Shown here: piece after piece, positions 1 to 3,617 of the stretch | How the letters are laid out: each line of letters begins with the position of its first letter | Position numbering within the stretch: position 1 is the stretch's first letter | NCBI GenBank assembly: GCA_020849155.1 | Contig: JADLGU010000142.1 | Coordinates: forward strand, 1-6,255 | DNA: 6,255 bases | Reading direction: 5' to 3' | DNA from: Rhodocyclaceae bacterium | GTDB taxonomy: Bacteria; Pseudomonadota; Gammaproteobacteria; Burkholderiales; Rhodocyclaceae | Translations under genes and position numbers: made by a program | Notes under the pieces: model-generated | Told to the model about the DNA's origin: nothing | The model's input: only the letters and a program-made list of their open reading frames with translations | Databases searched by the model: none

Positions 1-415
1 CGCCGCCGTGATTCTCGGAAGGCGAATGCCAGAAATGGTTGTAGCCGACGTCGTAGAGCGTGGCCGCCGAGGCGAAGCTGGCGATGTGGCCGCCGAGGTT
101 GGAGTCGCCCTGGTTGGCGCGCAGCACCATCGCCAGCGCGTTCCAGCGCACGTAGGAGCGGATGCGGTGCTCGATGGCATGGTCGCCGGGGGAGGGCGCC
201 TCCTTGCCGGGCGGGATGGTGTTGATATAGGCGGTGGTGGCCTTGTAGGGCAGGTTGATGCCCGTGCGGCGCGCCAGTTCGACCAGGCGCTCGATCAGGT
301 AATGGGCGCGCTCCGGCCCTTCCTGCTCGATGACGGCATCGAGCGCATCGAGCCATTCCTGGGTTTCCTGCGTGTCCGGGTCGGACGGCAGCAGGTTGTT
401 CGGCAGTGCTGACAT
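1..415 (-). CDS. aceE: Pyruvate dehydrogenase E1 component, homodimeric type (5' part, cut by window edge)
   Basis: This encodes the thiamine diphosphate-dependent E1 subunit of the pyruvate dehydrogenase complex, which decarboxylates pyruvate and acetylates the lipoyl groups of E2 in the cytoplasm. Only 138 codons are present; family members are close to 890 residues, so the ThDP-binding core lies outside the window. The N-terminus follows the E. coli AceE pattern closely by recall: the D-P-x-E-T-x-x-W-L start, the E-G-x-E-R-A-x-Y-L-I segment, YINTIP (about residues 63-68), the R-I-R-S-x-x-R-W-N-A stretch, and GGHIASFASAATLYDVGYNHF (about 108-128) matching GGHMASFQSSATIYDVCFNHF. The ATG at 415-413 is preceded by GAGGAG (427-422) with 6 nt spacing, which fixes the start. 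The downstream partner aceF would be expected beyond the left edge. A sigma70-type promoter sits about 100 bp upstream, so the gene heads its own transcription unit. No frameshift is seen. Confidence 0.96.
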   Translation of the reverse strand, partial: MSALPNNLLPSDPDTQETQEWLDALDAVIEQEGPERAHYLIERLVELARRTGINLPYKATTAYINTIPPGKEAPSPGDHAIEHRIRSYVRWNALAMVLRANQGDSNLGGHIASFASAATLYDVGYNHFWHSPSENHGG

Positions 416-442
416 GGTCGTCTCCTCGTCAGATGTCGCAAC

Positions 443-461
443 CGGCGCGTCGTGCGCGCCG
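443..461 (-). other. GC hairpin in the aceE leader
   Basis: The leader RNA of aceE can form a perfect 7-bp stem (arms 443-449 and 455-461) with a 5-nt loop. It ends about 15 nt upstream of the GAGGAG ribosome binding site. It is not followed by a U tract on the minus strand, so it is not an intrinsic terminator. It could affect translation initiation or mRNA stability, or it could be a by-product of the high GC content. Function unknown. Confidence 0.35.
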
Positions 462-512
462 CCATTTTCTTCCACTCTAGTACGAGGTAGCGTAGCGGCG
501 GAAGCTTTTCAC

Positions 513-541
513 ATAATAAAACAACAAACCGGATAGTGCAA
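513..541 (-). promoter_or_regulatory. Sigma70-type promoter of aceE
   Basis: On the minus strand a -35 box TTGCAC (541-536) is separated by 17 bp from a -10 box TATTAT (518-513). Both are close to consensus, and the local AT-rich stretch stands out from the GC-rich surroundings. Transcription would begin near 506, giving a leader of roughly 90 nt before the aceE ATG. The promoter lies between the upstream gene's terminator (571-600) and aceE, as expected for an independent unit. No match to the E. coli PdhR operator was recognised. Confidence 0.75.
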
Positions 542-570
542 TAGTGGTAAACCGCAAGCCGGGTTGCAGG

Positions 571-600
571 AAAAAAATGGCCAGCCCGAGGGCTGGCCAT
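571..600 (-). terminator. Strong rho-independent terminator after the Met-rich lipoprotein gene
   Basis: The arms 577-587 and 590-600 form a perfect 11-bp inverted repeat (ATGGCCAGCCC and its complement) with only two unpaired central bases, so about nine pairs with a 4-nt loop form in practice. On the minus strand the stem runs directly into a T run (577-571). It begins about 24 bp after the TAA stop of the lipoprotein gene and insulates the aceE promoter from upstream transcription. Confidence 0.93.
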
Positions 601-623
601 TCGATTCAGCAAATCCGAGCGGT

Positions 624-911
624 TTACTTCTTGGGTTCTTCCTTCTTGCCGTTCATGACCGGACCGCCGGACATGCCGGACATGCCTTCCATGCCCTTGT
701 CCGAAGGCATCCCGGCCATGACCGGGCCGCCCGACATGCCGGACATGCCTTCCATGCCCTTTTCCATGCCGCCCATGCCGGGCTGAGGTGCCGGTGCGGG
801 AGCCGGCGCGGGGGCGGGCGCCGAAGCGGGGGGCGGCGGGGGCGCTTCCTTTTTGCCGCAGGCTGAAACGGCAAGCGCAACCAGTCCGGCCAGCAACAGA
901 GAACGTTTCAT
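624..911 (-). CDS. Small Met-rich, Pro/Ala-linker lipoprotein with internal repeat; function unknown
   Basis: The 95-residue product is not recognised as a named family. Residues 1-18 form a lipoprotein signal: a K/R start, a Leu/Ala-rich core and the lipobox V-S-A-C with Cys18. Gly19 follows the lipidated Cys, which fits outer-membrane sorting in Gram-negatives. Residues 23-44 are almost entirely Pro and Ala, likely an extended linker. Residues 45-88 are Gly/Met-rich, with 11 Met spaced mainly M-x-x-M, and contain two identical 15-residue copies (51-65 and 72-86). The tail is Lys/Glu-rich. The start ATG (911-909) has GAGGAG (922-917) 5 nt upstream. It has its own promoter (963-991) and terminator (571-600). 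Met-rich segments of this spacing occur in periplasmic copper-handling proteins, so Cu(I) or Ag(I) binding or an oxidant-sink role is possible, but no metal-resistance gene is nearby. Confidence is high for the gene and low for any function. Confidence 0.85.
   Translation of the reverse strand: MKRSLLLAGLVALAVSACGKKEAPPPPPASAPAPAPAPAPAPQPGMGGMEKGMEGMSGMSGGPVMAGMPSDKGMEGMSGMSGGPVMNGKKEEPKK
654..761. repeat. Two 45-bp direct repeats, 63-bp period, inside the lipoprotein gene
   Basis: Copies at 654-698 and 717-761 differ at only two positions, both silent, so the encoded 15 residues (K-G-M-E-G-M-S-G-M-S-G-G-P-V-M) are identical. The period is 63 bp, or 21 codons. Within each copy the shorter unit GACATGCCG/GACATGCCT repeats at 9-bp spacing. 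This is an in-frame tandem duplication that may vary in copy number between strains. Confidence 0.9.
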
Positions 912-936
912 GTCATCTCCTCGATTAATGGGATCA

Positions 937-1009
937 CCGGCCGGAACGCGGCCTGCCTGCAAAATATAGATCACGGCATGCGAAACGGCAAATCTTCCCT
1001 TCCGGCCGG
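937..1009. repeat. 10-bp inverted repeat bracketing the lipoprotein promoter
   Basis: CCGGCCGGAA (937-946) and TTCCGGCCGG (1000-1009) are exact inverted copies; each contains the 8-bp palindrome CCGGCCGG. The centres are about 65 bp apart, and the arms lie on either side of the predicted promoter at 963-991. They could be paired operator sites or a weak structure at the end of the upstream transcript, but there is no U tract. GC-rich palindromes arise easily by chance in such DNA. Confidence 0.4.
963..991 (-). promoter_or_regulatory. Sigma70-type promoter of the Met-rich lipoprotein gene
   Basis: On the minus strand a -35 box TTGCCG (991-986), a 17-bp spacer and a -10 box TATATT (968-963) are present. 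Transcription would start near 956, leaving a leader of about 45 nt that ends in the GAGGAG ribosome binding site. The gene can therefore be expressed independently of the binding-protein genes upstream. Confidence 0.65.
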
Positions 1010-1012
1010 CAC

Positions 1013-2257
1013 CTATTCGTTCGGGGTGATGCTCACCGCCCGCGGCATCTCGTCGGCCTGCCGCTTGCGGCCGACGATGGCGGCCTTTTCGTCGTCCTTG
1101 TGGGCGAACAGCACCAGCCCGCGGCGCACCTCTCCCATCACCACCATGTTGTCGGTGATGGCCTCGTGGTCCTGGGCGGTGAACGGCCGCTCGTAGGTGG
1201 TGACCACCCCGGGCACCCGCTCCTCCAGGCTCTCCAGCGCGGCGCGGATCTTCGGCCCGGCGGTCGAGCCGGCCTGGCGGATGGCGGCGGCCAGCAGCAG
1301 CATGGTGTCGTAGCCCTGCGCCGCCGAGACGGCCGAGGAGATGCGCTTGAGGTTGTTCTTGCCGAGGTAGGTGACGATGAACTCGGTGCGGCGCGAGTTG
1401 ACCGGCTCCTCGATGAAGGTCTGCGGCATGCTCGCGCCCTCGGCGTTGCCCTTGGCGGTGTTGAGGAAGTTGGCCCACGACAACGGCCAGCTGCCGATCA
1501 GGGGCGCTTTCCAGCCGAGTTTGGCGCGGCCGTTGGCGATGACCGCCAGTTCGGGCCCGACGGTGTAGGTCAGGATCGCCTCGGCGCCGGCCTTGCGCGC
1601 CTTGTCCAGCGCGGCGGTGAGGTCGGCCACGCCGAGCGGAAAGGCGCCCACCGAGACCGGCTTGACGCCGTACTTGACCAGTTCGGCGAGGAGGAAGTCC
1701 TTGCCCTGTTCGCCGTAGGCCGTGGTGTCGTGCAGCAGCGCGACCTTGCGCAGGTTGCGCCGCTCGACGGCCTCGCGGGCCACCATCTGGGCCTGGATCT
1801 CGTCGTTGGCCGAGGTGCGGAAGATGTAGTGCTCCGCTTCCCTGGCATAGGTTCGGGTGATGGCCACGCCGGTGGCCACCGGCACCAGCAGCGGCACCTT
1901 TGCCTTCTGGTAGAGGTCCATGCCCTTCAGCACCACGCCGGTGTTGCAGCTGCCGATGGTGGCCGCCACCTTGACCTTGCCGACCAGCTCTTCGGCGATG
2001 GCGCGGCCCTTGTCGGGATTGGCTTCGTCGTCGCGCTCGACGAGCTCGATCTGGCGCCCAAGGACGCCGCCCTTCCAGTTGATCTCCTCGACCGCCATGC
2101 GCACCGCGTTGCGCAGCGATTCGCCCATCGGCGCCGAGCCGCCGGTGAACGGGCAGGTCAGGCCGATGCGGATCGGTCCGCTTTCGGCGCCGAAGGAAGG
2201 TGCTGCAATCATGGTGGCGCCCGCCAGGACGGCGAGCAGGTTACGGGTGAGCCTCAT
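1013..2257 (-). CDS. Periplasmic substrate-binding protein, branched-chain amino acid (LivJ/LivK, HAAT) family, paralog B
   Basis: This 414-residue exported protein belongs to the type I periplasmic-binding fold used by branched-chain amino acid, amide and urea ABC importers. A signal peptide occupies residues 1 to about 23 (basic start, Leu/Ala core). The mature part starts with P-I-R-I-G-L-T-C-P-F-T-G-G (28-40), the first ligand loop of the family. It continues with E-I-N-x-x-G-G-x-L-G (58-67), L-V-E-R-D-D (72-77), N-T-G (105-107) and V-A-T-G (127-130), and the C-terminal A-A-Q-G-Y-D block. It aligns over its whole length with the protein of the next gene upstream, with about half the positions identical by eye. 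Unlike that paralog it has two Cys (35 and 104) and about 23 extra C-terminal residues. The ATG (2257-2255) has GGAGG (2269-2265) at 7 nt. No permease or ATPase gene is in the window, so the ligand and partner are unknown; amino acids, amides or aromatic acids are all possible in this family. Confidence 0.9.
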   Translation of the reverse strand: MRLTRNLLAVLAGATMIAAPSFGAESGPIRIGLTCPFTGGSAPMGESLRNAVRMAVEEINWKGGVLGRQIELVERDDEANPDKGRAIAEELVGKVKVAATIGSCNTGVVLKGMDLYQKAKVPLLVPVATGVAITRTYAREAEHYIFRTSANDEIQAQMVAREAVERRNLRKVALLHDTTAYGEQGKDFLLAELVKYGVKPVSVGAFPLGVADLTAALDKARKAGAEAILTYTVGPELAVIANGRAKLGWKAPLIGSWPLSWANFLNTAKGNAEGASMPQTFIEEPVNSRRTEFIVTYLGKNNLKRISSAVSAAQGYDTMLLLAAAIRQAGSTAGPKIRAALESLEERVPGVVTTYERPFTAQDHEAITDNMVVMGEVRRGLVLFAHKDDEKAAIVGRKRQADEMPRAVSITPNE

Positions 2258-2281
2258 GCTGTATCCTCCGCATGCGTTGTG

Positions 2282-2304
2282 AAAACCGGCCCTCGTGAGG
2301 CCGG
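2282..2304 (-). terminator. Weak intercistronic terminator-like hairpin between the two binding-protein genes
   Basis: Arms CCGGCC (2286-2291) and GGCCGG (2299-2304) form a 6-bp GC stem with a 7-nt loop, one extra G-U pair being possible. On the minus strand the stem is followed by only four T (2285-2282). It lies between the TAA of paralog A and the ribosome binding site of paralog B. The short T run suggests partial termination or mRNA 3'-end protection rather than full insulation. Confidence 0.45.
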
Positions 2305-2325
2305 CGCGTTCGGGCCGGAGAAGGA

Positions 2326-3507
2326 TTACTTCCCGGCCTTCTTCTTGTTGTCTTCGTGCGCCCGCACCACCCTGCCGCCGCGCACCTCGCCCATGGCGAC
2401 CTGGCCGGGGCTGTCGAAGGCTTCGTGGTCGCTGCGCGAGAAGGGGCGATCGTAGGTGGTAACGGCCCCTTCCACCTTGTCCTTGAGGTTCTCCAGTGCT
2501 TCGCGCACGCGCGAGCCGTGGGTGGTGCCGGCCTGGCGGATCGCCGCCGCCAGCAGCAGCATGGCGTCGTAGCCCTGGGCGGCGGCCGAGGGCGAGGGCA
2601 TGCGCTCGCTGCGCGAGAGCTTCTGGTAGGCCGCGATGAAGGCCGCCCGCTTGGGCGTGTCGGGCGCCTGGATGAAGGTCTGCGGCATGCGCGCGCCCTC
2701 GCCGTTGGGGCCGGCGTTGTCGATGAAATTCGACATCGACAGCGGCCAGCTGCCGATGATCGGCACCGCCCAGCCGAGCTTGGCGGCGCCGTTGGCGATC
2801 TGCGCCAGCTCGGGGCCGATGCCGTAGGTGAGCAGCGCCTCGGCGCCGGCGGCGCGGGCGGTGATCAGCTGCCGGCTCATGTCGATGTCGCGGATGTTGA
2901 ACTTGCCCACCGAGACCGGGCGCAGGCCCTTCTTCTCCAGCGCCCGCTCCAGGTCCTCGCGGCCGAGCTGGCCGTAGTTGGTCGAGTCGGCGAGGATCGC
3001 CAGCTTGCGCAGCCTGCGCCGCTCGACGGCCTCTTCGACGATCATGGCGGCCTGGATGGTGTCGTTGGCCGAGACGCGGAAGATGAAGTTGTCGGGATGC
3101 TGCGGCGGCAGGAACTGGCGGGTGACGATCGAGCCGGTGGCCACCGCCGTGATCATCGGGATGCGCGCCTCCTGATAGAAGCGCTGGCTGGCCAGCGCCA
3201 CGCCGGTGTTCACGATCCCCACCCCGGCGACGATCTTCTCCTTGCCGACCAGCTCGCGGGCGATCTGGGCGCCCAGCTCGTTGCGCGCCTGGTCGTCGCG
3301 CTCGACGAGGAGGACCGGCCGGCCGAGCAGGCCGCCGGCGGCGTTGATCTCCGCCGCGGCGACGCGGATGCCGTCGCGCATGGAAATGCCCATCGGGCTG
3401 GAACCGCCGGTGAATGGGCCGGAGACGCCGATGCGGATCGGTTCGGCGGCCTGCGCCTGGGAGGCGGCGGCGATCAGGGCAAGGACGAGTGCGCGCAGCA
3501 GGACCAT
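2326..3507 (-). CDS. Periplasmic substrate-binding protein, branched-chain amino acid (LivJ/LivK, HAAT) family, paralog A
   Basis: This 393-residue exported binding protein has the type I periplasmic-binding fold. The ATG at 3507-3505 is chosen because it places a compact signal peptide at residues 1-20 (Leu/Ala core ending A-Q-A before A-E-P). The open frame extends 18 codons further to a TTG, which would bury this signal. Family landmarks are P-I-R-I-G-V-S-G-P-F-T-G-G (23-35), the E-I-N-A-A-G-G-L-L-G segment, L-V-E-R-D-D, V-N-T-G and V-A-T-G, and near the C-terminus a 19-residue block ending L-A-A-A-I-R-Q-A-G shared almost exactly with paralog B. No Cys is present. The protein ends in a Lys-rich tail. 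No Shine-Dalgarno sequence is visible before the ATG. It is first in a likely two-gene unit with paralog B 68 bp downstream, and divergent from a sensor kinase gene. The ligand cannot be deduced. Confidence 0.9.
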   Translation of the reverse strand: MVLLRALVLALIAAASQAQAAEPIRIGVSGPFTGGSSPMGISMRDGIRVAAAEINAAGGLLGRPVLLVERDDQARNELGAQIARELVGKEKIVAGVGIVNTGVALASQRFYQEARIPMITAVATGSIVTRQFLPPQHPDNFIFRVSANDTIQAAMIVEEAVERRRLRKLAILADSTNYGQLGREDLERALEKKGLRPVSVGKFNIRDIDMSRQLITARAAGAEALLTYGIGPELAQIANGAAKLGWAVPIIGSWPLSMSNFIDNAGPNGEGARMPQTFIQAPDTPKRAAFIAAYQKLSRSERMPSPSAAAQGYDAMLLLAAAIRQAGTTHGSRVREALENLKDKVEGAVTTYDRPFSRSDHEAFDSPGQVAMGEVRGGRVVRAHEDNKKKAGK

Positions 3508-3533
3508 GGGGGTGGCCGAGAAAGGTTCAGGCG

Positions 3534-3561
3534 AGGGTAGCGACGGACCTGTTGCGGGCAA
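3534..3561 (-). promoter_or_regulatory. Possible weak promoter for the binding-protein genes
   Basis: On the minus strand TTGCCC (3561-3556) and TACCCT (3539-3534) are spaced 16 bp apart. The -10 match is poor, so an activator would be needed if this is used. The palindrome at 3565-3576 lies immediately upstream of the -35 box, a position typical of activator sites. No other candidate was better on this strand. Confidence 0.25.
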
Positions 3562-3564
3562 ATG

Positions 3565-3576
3565 GGGGTTAACCCC
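3565..3576. promoter_or_regulatory. Perfect 12-bp palindrome in the divergent intergenic region, candidate operator
   Basis: GGGGTTAACCCC is fully symmetric and lies in the 110-bp gap between the divergent binding-protein and kinase genes, 42 bp before the kinase ATG. It is the only clear symmetric element there. It could bind the cognate response regulator or another dimeric regulator controlling both directions. No known consensus was recognised. Confidence 0.4.
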
Positions 3577-3617
3577 AAGGGCGTGAGAAAATCCCCGGTG
3601 CGATCCTCCATGCAGAC

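Noticed and set aside
8..412. A 134-codon open frame on the plus strand
   Set aside because: It is antisense to aceE, whose identity is clear from conserved N-terminal motifs.
547..627. 9-bp inverted repeat GTAAACCGC (547-555) and GCGGTTTAC (619-627) around the terminator
   Set aside because: It overlaps the lipoprotein stop codon on one side and the region upstream of the aceE promoter on the other. The real terminator hairpin lies between them and fully explains the structure, so it is probably chance.
624..1478. A longer 284-codon version of the lipoprotein frame reaching into paralog B
   Set aside because: The extension overlaps paralog B out of frame and would place the lipobox signal in mid-protein. 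The internal ATG at 911 has a good ribosome binding site, its own promoter and the signal peptide.
1100..2455. A 451-codon open frame on the plus strand
   Set aside because: It is antisense to paralog B and the end of paralog A. Its composition (Gly/Ala/Asp/His/Arg-rich) is that of a GC shadow, and no ribosome binding site or domain is seen.
2356..3540. A 394-codon open frame on the plus strand
   Set aside because: It is antisense to paralog A with the same low-complexity shadow composition.
3505..3561. TTG start 18 codons upstream for paralog A
   Set aside because: The added residues are Pro/Ser-rich and would push the hydrophobic signal core inwards; the ATG at 3507 begins a standard signal peptide.
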